A DNA stretch of 64,000 bases from Actinomycetota bacterium. GTDB taxonomy: Bacteria; Actinomycetota; Acidimicrobiia; Acidimicrobiales; Ilumatobacteraceae. The stretch is taken from positions 372,001 to 436,000 of the forward strand of contig JAUSLV010000018.1 of the NCBI GenBank assembly GCA_030645495.1, read 5' to 3'. The notes beneath the pieces were generated by a model. The model ran no database searches, was not told the DNA's origin, and was given only the letters and a program-made list of their open reading frames with translations. Positions 16,475-24,802 of the stretch are shown here, in pieces. How positions within the stretch are numbered: the first letter of the stretch is position 1; each line of letters begins with the position of its first letter. The position numbers were made by a program, and so were the translations under genes.

Positions 16475-17478
16475 TGCGTGCGGTCGTGCTCGTCGGTGGG
16501 TTCGGCACCCGCCTGCGCCCGCTCACGGCCACCGTGCCCAAGCCGATGCTGCCCGTCGGCCATGTGCCGATCATCGAGCGGCTGATCGCCAACCTCGGCC
16601 GCAGCGGCGTCACCGAGGTGACGCTGGCGTTGGGCTTCAAGCCCGAGCCGTTCGTGCAGGCCTTCCCCGACGGGCACTGCGCCGGTGTGATCATGAAGTA
16701 CGCGGTCGAGCCCGAGCCGCTCGACACCGCTGGTGCGATTCGCTTCGCCGCCGAGGCTGCCGGCATCGACGACACCTTCGTGGTGGTCAACGGCGACGTG
16801 CTCACCGACCTCGACGTGGCGCAGCTCGTCGCCTTCCACCGCGCCAAGGGCGCTGAGGCCACGATCCACCTGATCGGTGTGCCCGATCCGTCTGCCTTCG
16901 GCGTGGTGGCCCTCGATGCCGACGGTCGCGTCGAGCGTTTCGTCGAGAAACCCGCGCCGGGTACCGCTCCCAGCGACCTCATCAACGCGGGCACCTACGT
17001 GCTCGAGCCCTCCGTGCTGGCCCGCATTCCCAGCGGCCAGAAGGTGTCGATCGAACGGGCCACCTTCCCCGCGATCGTCGCCGATGGCGGCCTGTTCGCG
17101 ATGGCCACCGACGACTACTGGGTCGACACCGGTCGCCCCGAGCTGTACCTGCAGGCCAACCTCGACCTGCTCTCCGGCGTGCGCCGCAACGACCACTGCA
17201 CCCCCGTGCACCCTGATGCCGCGGTCGAGCCCGGTGCCCGGCTCGACCACGCCGTCGTCGGCCCCGGGGCCACGGTCGGTGCCGATGCCTCGATCACCCG
17301 TTCCGTGCTGTTGCCCGGTGCGGTCGTCGAGGCCGGCGCGACGGTGACAGACTCCGTGGTCATGGGCCGAGTCGGAGCAGGGGCTGTGGTACACGAGAGC
17401 GTGCTCGGGGCCGACGGTTCAGTCGCGCCCGGCGAGCATGTCAGCGGCGAGCGCCGCCCCGACCCCGACCACACGTGA
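16474..17478 (+). CDS. Sugar-1-phosphate nucleotidyltransferase (mannose-1-phosphate guanylyltransferase-like)
   Basis: A 334-residue NTP_transferase protein with the signature GGFGTRLRPLTATVPKPMLPV at the N-terminus. VNGDVL supplies the metal-binding Asp, followed by FVEKP and DYWVDTGRPELYLQANLDLL. A C-terminal left-handed beta-helix region (hexapeptide-like repeats around LDHAVVGPGATVGADASI) follows. It forms an NDP-sugar from sugar-1-phosphate. Similarity to actinobacterial ManC-like enzymes and the presence of manB and gmd make GDP-mannose the best guess. Glucose-1-phosphate thymidylylation, which would fill the missing rfbA step, is a fair alternative. Confidence 0.85.
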   Translation: MRAVVLVGGFGTRLRPLTATVPKPMLPVGHVPIIERLIANLGRSGVTEVTLALGFKPEPFVQAFPDGHCAGVIMKYAVEPEPLDTAGAIRFAAEAAGIDDTFVVVNGDVLTDLDVAQLVAFHRAKGAEATIHLIGVPDPSAFGVVALDADGRVERFVEKPAPGTAPSDLINAGTYVLEPSVLARIPSGQKVSIERATFPAIVADGGLFAMATDDYWVDTGRPELYLQANLDLLSGVRRNDHCTPVHPDAAVEPGARLDHAVVGPGATVGADASITRSVLLPGAVVEAGATVTDSVVMGRVGAGAVVHESVLGADGSVAPGEHVSGERRPDPDHT

Positions 17479-18386
17479 ATGCGCTCGTGGTGGGTGGGGC
17501 CGGTTTCATCGGCTCGCACCTCACCGAGCGCTTGCTGGCCGACGGCTACGCCGTCGATGTCGTCGACGACCTCTCCTGCGGGTCGCTCGGCAACCTCGCC
17601 GAAGCGCGAGCGATGGGCGGCGAACTGAAGATCCACACGCTCGACGCCGGCGCGGAGGAGTTCCACGCCCTCGTCGCGCTGCGCACACCCGACGTGATCT
17701 TCCACCTCGGGGTGCTGCCACCTGGCGAACCGGCGGAGAGCACCGCGGCCAGCGGCCTGCGGTCGCTGATCAGCGTGCTCGAAGCCGCCCGTGGGCTCGG
17801 TGGCGTGAAGGTGGTGGTGGCCTTGTCGGCGGTGTCGCTGTACGGCGATGTGCCCAGCAAAGACCTGCCGATCAAGGAGAACCAGCCGTGGACCCCGGTG
17901 GGGGTGCGCGGCGTGCTGGCCCGCTCGATCGCCGAACTGCTGGGCGCATACCGCGAGGAGCACTCGGTGGAGTTCACCGCGCTGGCGATGGCCAACGTGT
18001 ACGGCCGGCGGCAACGAGCCAATGGGGGAGTGATGGGGGCGTTCGCGCACGCGCTCGCAGCGCGGGTCACCCCGATGATGGCCGGCGATGGGCGCCAGAC
18101 CCGCGACTTCCTGTACATCGACGATGCCGTCGATGCGCTCGTGCGGGCCGCAACGCGAGGCAGTGGCCTGGTGGTGAACGTCGGTACCGGGGTGGCCACG
18201 GCCGTGCGTGACGTGTGGTGGCTGATGGCCGGGCCCGACGGCGTCAACCCATCGTCCAGCCCGCGTAGCCGCAACGATGTCTCCCGGTTCGCGCTCTCGC
18301 CCACGCGAGCGCGCATTCACCTTGCGTGGGCGCCTTGGACCGAGCTGGCGGTCGGTGTGCGCGCGATGGGGCGCGGCACAGCCTGA
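17475..18386 (+). CDS. NAD-dependent epimerase-like protein lacking the YxxxK dyad
   Basis: A 303-residue extended-SDR protein with an intact nucleotide-binding loop (GGAGFIGSHL), FHLGVLPPGEP, ALSAVSLYGD and NVYGRRQR. Where UDP-sugar epimerases and dehydratases have SPYGxSK, this protein reads TPVGVRGVLARSIAEL. No Tyr is nearby, and Lys is replaced by Arg or Gly depending on alignment. It may therefore bind an NDP-sugar without catalysing epimerisation, or use another residue. It overlaps the nucleotidyltransferase by four bases and ends one base before convergent cofD. Confidence 0.75.
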   Translation: MNALVVGGAGFIGSHLTERLLADGYAVDVVDDLSCGSLGNLAEARAMGGELKIHTLDAGAEEFHALVALRTPDVIFHLGVLPPGEPAESTAASGLRSLISVLEAARGLGGVKVVVALSAVSLYGDVPSKDLPIKENQPWTPVGVRGVLARSIAELLGAYREEHSVEFTALAMANVYGRRQRANGGVMGAFAHALAARVTPMMAGDGRQTRDFLYIDDAVDALVRAATRGSGLVVNVGTGVATAVRDVWWLMAGPDGVNPSSSPRSRNDVSRFALSPTRARIHLAWAPWTELAVGVRAMGRGTA

Positions 18387-18387
18387 T

Positions 18388-19353
18388 TCAGGCGATGCCT
18401 GCCGCGGCCAGCGTGCGGCGGGCCAACTCGTTGCCGATCTCGGGTGTGCTCATCACGCTGTCGGTGATCACGACGCGCATGCCGGCGGCTTCCACCGCCG
18501 GCGCGAGTGCTGCGTCGACCGGGTCGATCACCAGCGTCGCCGCGATGGGTGCGTAGAGGCGGGCGACGCCCACCACCGAGGCTTCCATGCCCAACTCCAC
18601 GAGCATCCTGTCGGCCGGCCCTTTGAGGGCGACGCCACCGACGATCGGCGAGATCGCCACCACCTGTTCGCGGCGGGCGGCGAGCACCTCGTCGATGCCG
18701 GCCAGCGCGCGGATCGGCCCGATCGAGACGATCGGGTTGGAAGGGGCCACCACGATCGCCGTCGCCCGGCGCAGAACCTGCAACACGGCGGGCGTGGGCT
18801 GCGCCGCAGCGATTCCGTCGAAACGCACGGCGGACACCGGCACCGAGTGACGGCGGCGCACGAAGTACTCCTGGAACGACACCTCGATGCCCTCGTCGCG
18901 CAACGTCACCATGGTGGCAACGCGATCGTCGGTCATCGGCACGAGCCGTTGCTGCAGGCCCCAGGCGGTGGCGATCTCGGCCGTCACCTCGGTGAGCGTG
19001 GCACCCTCGTCGAGTCGCGCGGTGCGGTAGAAGTGCGTGGCCAGGTCGTGGTCGCCGAGGTTGAACCACGTGGGGGCGGCGGCGGAGGTTGCGGGGCGGA
19101 CGGCGACGTAGCGGCCGAGTGCTTCCATGGCCCGCCATGTCTCGTCGCGCAACCCCCAGCCCCGGTCGGGATCGATCGCACCGGCGAGCGTGTACGTGAT
19201 GGTGTCGATGTCGGGCGAGATGCGCAGCCCGTGCAGCACGGTGTCGTCGCCGGTGTTGACGATGCCCACCGTGTCGGCTGCAGGGTGGATGCCGGCGAGC
19301 GCGCGCAGGAAGCGAGCAGCGCCGACGCCGCCACAGAGCACGGCGACGGTCAC
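18388..19353 (-). CDS. cofD: 2-phospho-L-lactate transferase / CofD (FbiA), coenzyme F420 synthesis
   Basis: A 321-residue CofD-family enzyme that transfers the phospholactyl or phosphoenolpyruvyl group to the deazaflavin Fo, giving F420-0 or its dehydro form. Family marks are [48 protein letters not shown] and [12 protein letters not shown]. The GTG start overlaps the stop of the upstream glycosyltransferase (GTGA), an unusual operon partner. CofE lies 36 kb away in this window. The presence of F420 agrees with an actinobacterial origin and with the luciferase-like gene at the window end. Confidence 0.92.
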   Translation of the reverse strand: MTVAVLCGGVGAARFLRALAGIHPAADTVGIVNTGDDTVLHGLRISPDIDTITYTLAGAIDPDRGWGLRDETWRAMEALGRYVAVRPATSAAAPTWFNLGDHDLATHFYRTARLDEGATLTEVTAEIATAWGLQQRLVPMTDDRVATMVTLRDEGIEVSFQEYFVRRRHSVPVSAVRFDGIAAAQPTPAVLQVLRRATAIVVAPSNPIVSIGPIRALAGIDEVLAARREQVVAISPIVGGVALKGPADRMLVELGMEASVVGVARLYAPIAATLVIDPVDAALAPAVEAAGMRVVITDSVMSTPEIGNELARRTLAAAGIA

Positions 19354-20441
19354 GACGAGTCCTCGGCGAGCCTGCGGTACAGCGCCGCCATCTCCTGCGC
19401 ACAGCGGTCCCAGGAGAACTGCTGCCGGCGGCCGTGGCCCGCGGCGACGAGTCGGCGCCGGGTGTCGTGGTCGTCGAGGGCCTCCGCGAGGTTGGCGGTG
19501 AGCGCATCGACGTCGAGTGCCGGGCCGAGCAGCGCCGCGTTGCCGGCCACCTCGGGAATTGCGCCGGCGTCGCTGGCCACGACCGGTACACCGGCCTGCA
19601 TCGCATCCAGGAGCGGGAAGCCGAAGCCCTCGTCGAGCGAGGGGTAGGCGAGCACGGATGCGTGGTGCAGGAGCCACGAACGGGTGCCCTCGTCGACCCG
19701 CCCGGCGAACAACACTCGCGTGGAGGCCGAACCGAGGGCATCGACGGCCGCGTCGATCGCGGTGCGGTCGTCGCCGTCGCGGCCGGCCAGCACCAGGTCG
19801 AGATCGGGGCGATCGGCGGCGAGGCGACCGAACGCCCGTACCAACGTGGGGAGGTTCTTGCGTCGTTCCAGCGTGCCGATCGCGACGATGAATCGCCGTC
19901 CGACGAGATCGGGGATCGGGGCGGCCACCGGCGGGGGAGGCAGCGGCAAGGCGCCCCACGGCACCACGTGCACGCGGGCACCGGGCACGAGTTCGCGTAC
20001 CGCATCGGCGGTGGCGTGCGAGACCGCGTGCACCGCCGCGCCGTTCGCAATGGCACGGCGCATCACCGCGCCGGCGCGGTTCACCGCAGCGCTCGCCTGG
20101 TGGGGGCTGCGAAGGAACCAGCAGTCGTGCACGGTGACCAGCCGCGGCAGCCGAACCGGTGGCACCACGTAGTTCGTGCCGTGCACGACCTGCACGCCCT
20201 GCAGCCAGCGATCGGCGCGTGGGTGCCCGGTGTGCGCCCAGCAGCGGTGGGCCACCGCAGCCGGGATGGGAAGCCGGCGCACGGCGGGCTCGGGGCGCGC
20301 GCGGAACGACACCAGGTAGTCCACGAGCTGCACGTCGGAGCGCTCGGCGAGCGCACGGTGCAGCGCCTCGACGGAGAAGCCGACGCCGCTCTTCGGCCCG
20401 TACAGCGGACCGGTGTCGAACCCCACGCGTACGGCTTCCAT
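19350..20441 (-). CDS. GT4-family glycosyltransferase
   Basis: A 363-residue GT-B glycosyltransferase. It begins [20 protein letters not shown], has [12 protein letters not shown] and [10 protein letters not shown] in the acceptor half, and [17 protein letters not shown] and [15 protein letters not shown] in the donor half (E-x7-D rather than E-x7-E). Donor and acceptor are unknown. It starts 97 bases from divergent gmd and is coupled to cofD downstream. Cofactor and glycan genes sharing an operon is unexpected and may be a relic of the conserved cofD/glycosyltransferase neighbourhood of actinobacteria. Confidence 0.86.
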   Translation of the reverse strand: MEAVRVGFDTGPLYGPKSGVGFSVEALHRALAERSDVQLVDYLVSFRARPEPAVRRLPIPAAVAHRCWAHTGHPRADRWLQGVQVVHGTNYVVPPVRLPRLVTVHDCWFLRSPHQASAAVNRAGAVMRRAIANGAAVHAVSHATADAVRELVPGARVHVVPWGALPLPPPPVAAPIPDLVGRRFIVAIGTLERRKNLPTLVRAFGRLAADRPDLDLVLAGRDGDDRTAIDAAVDALGSASTRVLFAGRVDEGTRSWLLHHASVLAYPSLDEGFGFPLLDAMQAGVPVVASDAGAIPEVAGNAALLGPALDVDALTANLAEALDDHDTRRRLVAAGHGRRQQFSWDRCAQEMAALYRRLAEDSS

Positions 20442-20450
20442 TGCGCGGGA

Positions 20451-20456
20451 AGGCTA
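20451..20456 (-). promoter_or_regulatory. Leaderless -10 box of the 20441 glycosyltransferase
   Basis: TAGCCT on the minus strand is 9 bases before the ATG at 20441. Confidence 0.5.
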
Positions 20457-20499
20457 GTCGGGAGGCAGCCGTACGGCGCCGGTTTCGCCCCATCACCAA

Positions 20500-20505
20500 T
20501 AGACT
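20500..20505 (+). promoter_or_regulatory. -10 box of gmd (leadered)
   Basis: TAGACT lies 32 bases before the gmd ATG, with a GGAAAG Shine-Dalgarno-like stretch in between. This gene is thus a contrast to the leaderless ones. Confidence 0.4.
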
Positions 20506-20537
20506 TCGCTGACTTCACGAGCGGAAAGACGCCTCAC

Positions 20538-21524
20538 ATGCCCCGTGCATTCATCACCGGTATCACCGGTCAGGACGGACAACACCTCGCCGAGTTCTTG
20601 CACAGCAAGGGCTACGAGGTGTTCGGAATGGTCAAGGGCCAGAACAATCCGCGCATGGCGCAGATCCACGAAGAGTTCCCGTTCATCGAGCCCGTTCCCG
20701 GTGATCTCGCCGACCTGCCGTCGCTCGTGAAGGCGCTCGAGGCCACCCAGCCCGACGAGGTGTACAACCTCGGGGCCATCTCGTTCGTGGCCCTCAGCTT
20801 CAACCAGGCCGAGCTCACCGCCAACATCACCGGCCTTGGCGTGTTGCGCATGCTCGAGGCCGTGCGCATGGTCGGTGGCGCCCAGAACAACACGATGCGC
20901 TTCTACCAGGCCAGCAGCAGCGAGATGTTCGGCAAGGTGCGCGAAACCCCGCAGACCGAGCGCACGCCGTTCCACCCCCGTTCGCCCTATGGCTGCGCCA
21001 AAGTGTTCGGCCACGACATCGTGGTGAACTACCGCGAGAGCTACGACATGTACGCCTGCAGCGGCATCCTCTTCAATCACGAGGGTCCGCGCCGCGGCAT
21101 GGAGTTCGTCACGCGCAAGGTCACCAACGCAGTGGCCCGCATCAAGCTGGGCCTGCAGGAAGAGCTGGTGCTGGGCAACCTCGACTTCAAGCGCGACTGG
21201 GGCTATGCCGGCGACTACGTGAAGGCGATGTGGCTGATGCTGCAGCAGGACGCCCCCGACGACTACGTGGTCGCCACGGGCGAGACGCACAGCGGCCAAG
21301 ATCTCGTCGAGCTGGCCTTCGCCCAGGTGGGCATCACCGACTGGCAGAAGTATGTTCGCCAGGACAAGAAGTTCTACCGGCCGGCCGAGGTCGACCTGTT
21401 GATCGGCGATCCCACCAAGGCGCAGCAGAAGCTGGGCTGGGAGCGCGAGGTCGACTTCCCGTCGCTCGTGAAGATGATGGTCGAGAACGACCTCAAGATC
21501 GAGTCGGCCAAGCTCAAGCGCTGA
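20538..21524 (+). CDS. gmd: GDP-mannose 4,6-dehydratase
   Basis: A 328-residue extended SDR that makes GDP-4-keto-6-deoxy-mannose, precursor of fucose, rhamnose-D or perosamine-type sugars. It has [17 protein letters not shown] at the N-terminus, [15 protein letters not shown], the ASSSEMFG Ser/Glu catalytic segment and SPYGCAK (YxxxK). [17 protein letters not shown] and [14 protein letters not shown] are strongly Gmd-specific. No GDP-fucose synthase follows, so the final sugar is unknown. A weak Shine-Dalgarno precedes the ATG. Confidence 0.9.
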   Translation: MPRAFITGITGQDGQHLAEFLHSKGYEVFGMVKGQNNPRMAQIHEEFPFIEPVPGDLADLPSLVKALEATQPDEVYNLGAISFVALSFNQAELTANITGLGVLRMLEAVRMVGGAQNNTMRFYQASSSEMFGKVRETPQTERTPFHPRSPYGCAKVFGHDIVVNYRESYDMYACSGILFNHEGPRRGMEFVTRKVTNAVARIKLGLQEELVLGNLDFKRDWGYAGDYVKAMWLMLQQDAPDDYVVATGETHSGQDLVELAFAQVGITDWQKYVRQDKKFYRPAEVDLLIGDPTKAQQKLGWEREVDFPSLVKMMVENDLKIESAKLKR

Positions 21525-21563
21525 GCGCCGCGGGCAGTCCCCACGGCGACCGCGACCGCGTGG

Positions 21564-22895
21564 TCAGCTCTCGAACGGCATGTCGATGATGGCGTCCATC
21601 ATCGAACCCGGAGTGGGCTGTGCGCCCGTGCGCAGCTTGTGCCGCAACGCGATCCAGAACGCGATCAGCGACGCCGTGGACGATGCCACCAGGCCGAACT
21701 CGATCCGCCGGAACAGCTCGTCGCTGCTGAGCCAGGTGACCAGCACGAACGCGACCATGCCGACGCCCCAGCCGATGCCCACCAGCGCGTGGCCGCGCAG
21801 TGCGATGACGGCCTGGGCAAGCGCCAGCGCCACCATGTACGCCGCGCTGCCGAGCGCGAGCATCGCCATGGTGCCGCCGCGCAGATCGGCGTCGTACATC
21901 TTCTTGATGATGATCGGACCGACCGCGAACGCGCCGATCGTGCCGCTGACACCCACGCCGAGCACGAGGATCATCAACTTCTTGAAGCCCCGCTTGAACT
22001 CGTCGAGCTCGTTGCGTGCCGCCAGGCGCGACAGGCGTGGCAGCAGCGCAGCCTGCACCGCTTGGAACAAGAACAGCGGGATGCGTGATAGCAGCACGCC
22101 GTAGCCGAACTGCGTGACCAGATCCTTCTGGTTGTCGTCCTTCAGCAGGTTCGCCGCCACCGGGCCGGCGTTGACCAGGCCGGCCGCGAACACGGACCCC
22201 AGCAGCAGCCAGCCGAGGTTCGGCGTGACTTCCTTCCAGGTTGCTTCCGGGCCGTCCTCGGTGGCGAGGGCGCCGTTGGCCCACACGTAGAAGAAGCCGA
22301 TCAGCGGTGCCAGCGCCACGGCGAAGCCGTACGGGCCGGCGGTCTTCACGCCGACAACGGCGAGCACCACGCACAGCACGACGCGCACGGCGCCGTCGGC
22401 GCCCATGACGACCGCGTACGCCTTGAAGCGACCGCTACCGCTGGCGATGCCGCGAGCGAGGTGCACGGGGGCGTAGCTGGCGAAGGCCACCACCAGGGCA
22501 GCCAGCATCACCCAGTCGCCGTCGAAGTACGAGTCGGTGACGAGTGGGCTGGCGGCCAGGATCACGAGCGTCACGGTGGTGGCCAGGCCGATTCCCAGCA
22601 TCACGACCTTGCGCACGACAGGCCGCGTGCCTTGGCCCAAGGCGCGCCGATGCGACAACGCGCGGCCGAGTTCCTGCTCGAGCGGCAAGAAGAAGCCGGG
22701 GGCGAGCGCAAATGTGGCGAACCACAGCGACAGCACCGGGCTGAACGGTTCGTCGCCGCCAAGAGCGTTCTTGCCCACCCTCAAGAAGGCGAACGACGCG
22801 AGACCGGCAACCAGAAGGCCCACACCCACGGGGATGGTTCCCTCGGGGAGCGGTACACGCGAAGAAGTCGTCTGCTCGTCGGAGGTTGCCACCAA
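21564..22895 (-). CDS. Wzx/MurJ-type polysaccharide lipid flippase (MOP superfamily)
   Basis: A 443-residue polytopic membrane protein with about 12-14 hydrophobic segments, consistent with oligosaccharide-lipid flippases. The N-terminal tail is short and polar, followed by PVGVGLLVAGLASFAFLRVG. Later helices include the PLFLFQAVQAALLPRLSRLAA motif typical of Wzx-like proteins, then a charged cytoplasmic C-terminus. It would move a lipid-linked glycan across the membrane, matching the surrounding glycosyltransferases. The start is TTG at 22895 (7 bases from TAACCT) or GTG at 22892. Confidence 0.8.
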   Translation of the reverse strand: MVATSDEQTTSSRVPLPEGTIPVGVGLLVAGLASFAFLRVGKNALGGDEPFSPVLSLWFATFALAPGFFLPLEQELGRALSHRRALGQGTRPVVRKVVMLGIGLATTVTLVILAASPLVTDSYFDGDWVMLAALVVAFASYAPVHLARGIASGSGRFKAYAVVMGADGAVRVVLCVVLAVVGVKTAGPYGFAVALAPLIGFFYVWANGALATEDGPEATWKEVTPNLGWLLLGSVFAAGLVNAGPVAANLLKDDNQKDLVTQFGYGVLLSRIPLFLFQAVQAALLPRLSRLAARNELDEFKRGFKKLMILVLGVGVSGTIGAFAVGPIIIKKMYDADLRGGTMAMLALGSAAYMVALALAQAVIALRGHALVGIGWGVGMVAFVLVTWLSSDELFRRIEFGLVASSTASLIAFWIALRHKLRTGAQPTPGSMMDAIIDMPFES

Positions 22896-22902
22896 GTCGG
22901 CA

Positions 22903-22908
22903 AGGTTA
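22903..22908 (-). promoter_or_regulatory. Leaderless -10 box of the flippase gene
   Basis: TAACCT on the minus strand is 7 bases from the TTG start at 22895. On the plus strand, a weaker GAGACT (22914-22919) sits 6 bases before the spoIID-type ATG. Confidence 0.45.
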
Positions 22909-22925
22909 TCCGCGAGACTGCGGGA

Positions 22926-24407
22926 ATGCTGCTGTCAGATGCCGCCCGTGCGCACGCGTGTGGGCACGGGCGCCGATACCACCTCGGGCGGTGGCTGCGC
23001 GCCTGCGTTGTGGTGGTACTGCTGGCGGCGGTGGCCGGTGCCGGTGCAATTGTCGCGCCCGTCGCGACGCCCCGGGCGGCCGCCGATGTGACGATCACGC
23101 TCGACGGCCACGGCTACGGCCACGGGATCGGCCTCAGCCAATGGGGTGCGTACGGCTACGCGGTCGAGGACGAGTTTTCCTGGCCGTACACGGAGATCCT
23201 CGACCACTACTACGGCGGCACCATCGCCGGAACCGTGCCGGTCGACACGGTCATCACCGTGCGCCTGCAGGCCCTCGACAATGCCCAGACGGCCGTGGTC
23301 AGCGCCACCGGCAGGCTGGTGGTCGACGGCGTGCCCGGCGGGCCATGGAAGTCGGTGGTGGCTCGCGAAACCGCGACCGGCTACTCGGTGTGGGGCAATG
23401 CCGACGCCGAGGTCTGCCCATCGACCGGTTCGTTGTCGGGCAACTGGAGCGCGCCCACAGCCGTCAACACCTCCGTCACCATCCGCACGCAGGCCAATTC
23501 CAGCACCGCCACCGACTACAGCGCGCTCGCCTCGGTGTGTGCCCCCAACGGCAGCCTGCGTGCCTACCGCGGTGTGATCAGGGCGATCAACGATGCAAAT
23601 GGCCTCGCACGCACGGTGAACGAAGTGCCGGTCGAGCAGTACCTGCGCTCGGTGATCGCCAAGGAGATGTCGCCGTCGTGGGGTGCCGCCGGCGATGGCA
23701 AGGGCATGGAGGCGCTGAAGGCGCAGGCGGTGGCGGCGCGCAGCTACGGCCTCGCCGAGAACCGGTACACGTACGCCAAGACCTGCGACTCCACGTCGTG
23801 CCAGGCGTACTACGGGGCGGCCACGCGCACCTCGGTGGGCAGCGGCTTCAGCCAGGTGGAGTATCCACTCACCGACCAAGCCGTGCTGGACACCGCCGGA
23901 ATCGTTCGCCGGGTTGCCACCGACCCGTGGCCGATCGCGTACACGATGTTCTCCGCGTCGTCCGGTGGCTGGACCGCCCCGGGCACGTCGTCGCTGGCCC
24001 CGTTCCCGGCGGTGATCGACGGCGGCGACGACACGGCACCGAATCCGAACCACGACTGGTCGGCCACGCTCACCGGCAACGCGATCGCGGCCAAGTATCC
24101 GACGATCGGCAGCTTCACCTCGTTGGAGGTGCTCGCCCGCAATGGCTACGGCGACTGGGGCGGTCGGGTCACGTCCCTTCGGGTCGCCGGCACGAGCGGC
24201 AGCGTCACCGTCACCGGCGATGCGTTCCGGTCGGCGATGGGGCTGAAGTCGAACTGGTTCAACGTGCGCGGTTCGGCGCCGCTCGATCGTTGTGCCGACC
24301 TCGTGCCGCCCGCAGCCGCGCCCGTCGCTGCCGGTGGGCTGGTGTCGCCGGCAGACCCCGACGGCCTGCTGCCGGCGCTGCGGTGCATCTGGCCGGTGGC
24401 CGGCTGA
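22926..24407 (+). CDS. SpoIID/LytB domain secreted protein
   Basis: A 493-residue secreted protein. A long Arg/His-rich start and a hydrophobic stretch (about residues 25-50) form a signal peptide ending near PRAAADV. A GHGYGHGIGLSQWGAYGYA motif follows, as in SpoIID and LytB amidase enhancers and lytic transglycosylases. The core EVPVEQYLRSVIAKEMSPSW and KAQAVAARSYGLA is the SpoIID domain, followed by FSASSGGWT. It probably cleaves or binds cell-wall glycan. Divergent from the flippase with 30 bases between starts, it fits an envelope role; sporulation is not implied. Confidence 0.87.
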   Translation: MLLSDAARAHACGHGRRYHLGRWLRACVVVVLLAAVAGAGAIVAPVATPRAAADVTITLDGHGYGHGIGLSQWGAYGYAVEDEFSWPYTEILDHYYGGTIAGTVPVDTVITVRLQALDNAQTAVVSATGRLVVDGVPGGPWKSVVARETATGYSVWGNADAEVCPSTGSLSGNWSAPTAVNTSVTIRTQANSSTATDYSALASVCAPNGSLRAYRGVIRAINDANGLARTVNEVPVEQYLRSVIAKEMSPSWGAAGDGKGMEALKAQAVAARSYGLAENRYTYAKTCDSTSCQAYYGAATRTSVGSGFSQVEYPLTDQAVLDTAGIVRRVATDPWPIAYTMFSASSGGWTAPGTSSLAPFPAVIDGGDDTAPNPNHDWSATLTGNAIAAKYPTIGSFTSLEVLARNGYGDWGGRVTSLRVAGTSGSVTVTGDAFRSAMGLKSNWFNVRGSAPLDRCADLVPPAAAPVAAGGLVSPADPDGLLPALRCIWPVAG

Positions 24408-24413
24408 CGCAGG

Positions 24414-24662
24414 TCACTTCACTCGGCGAGTGACGTTGCGCACCAGATCGTCGAGCTGACCGCGGCCGGCATCCACACGAGCGGCGATCGTCTTCTCCAG
24501 CTCGCGGCGGCGCACCTGTGCTTGTTGGAACGCAAGTACGCCGAACCCGATGCCGATGTAGGCCGCGTCGCGAGCGACGGTGATCACCTTCGTGTCGAGG
24601 CCCGCGAGCGCGTTCAGGTCGAGGCGGGAGAGGTCGAATGAGGGGGTGGGGATGCGGCTCAT
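24414..24662 (-). CDS. Small conserved-looking protein with amphipathic/membrane helix
   Basis: An 82-residue protein without a named family. It has a Pro/Ser-rich start (MSRIPTPSFDL), a hydrophobic helix (VARDAAYIGIGFGVLAFQ, about residues 28-46), and a highly charged helix with Arg and Glu (QVRRRELEKTIAARVDAG). The layout recalls small phasin- or granule-associated helical proteins, but that is only a resemblance. It has a Shine-Dalgarno (GAAGGA) and a promoter-like upstream region, so it is probably expressed alone. It converges on the SpoIID gene with six bases between stops. Confidence 0.7.
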   Translation of the reverse strand: MSRIPTPSFDLSRLDLNALAGLDTKVITVARDAAYIGIGFGVLAFQQAQVRRRELEKTIAARVDAGRGQLDDLVRNVTRRVK

Positions 24663-24696
24663 GGCGGGTCCTTCAAGGTCGTGGAACGGTGATTGC

Positions 24697-24725
24697 AGCG
24701 TACCCCACAGTGCTAACTATTGCAA
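24697..24725 (-). promoter_or_regulatory. Sigma70-like promoter of the 24662 gene
   Basis: On the minus strand, TTGCAA (24720-24725) and TACGCT (24697-24702) are separated by 17 bases, the ideal spacing. A 5' leader of about 28 bases with a Shine-Dalgarno follows. Confidence 0.5.
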
Positions 24726-24787
24726 GCAGTGCTCGCGAGAACGCACACTCACGAGGGGGTGACCGGCCGCGGCAGCGTCGGCACCGC

Positions 24788-24793
24788 TAGCCT
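24788..24793 (+). promoter_or_regulatory. Leaderless -10 box of the GT2-membrane gene
   Basis: TAGCCT is 9 bases before the GTG at 24803 and would drive the three-gene GT2/DUF5719/thioredoxin operon. Confidence 0.5.
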
Positions 24794-24802
24794 CGACTGT
24801 TC

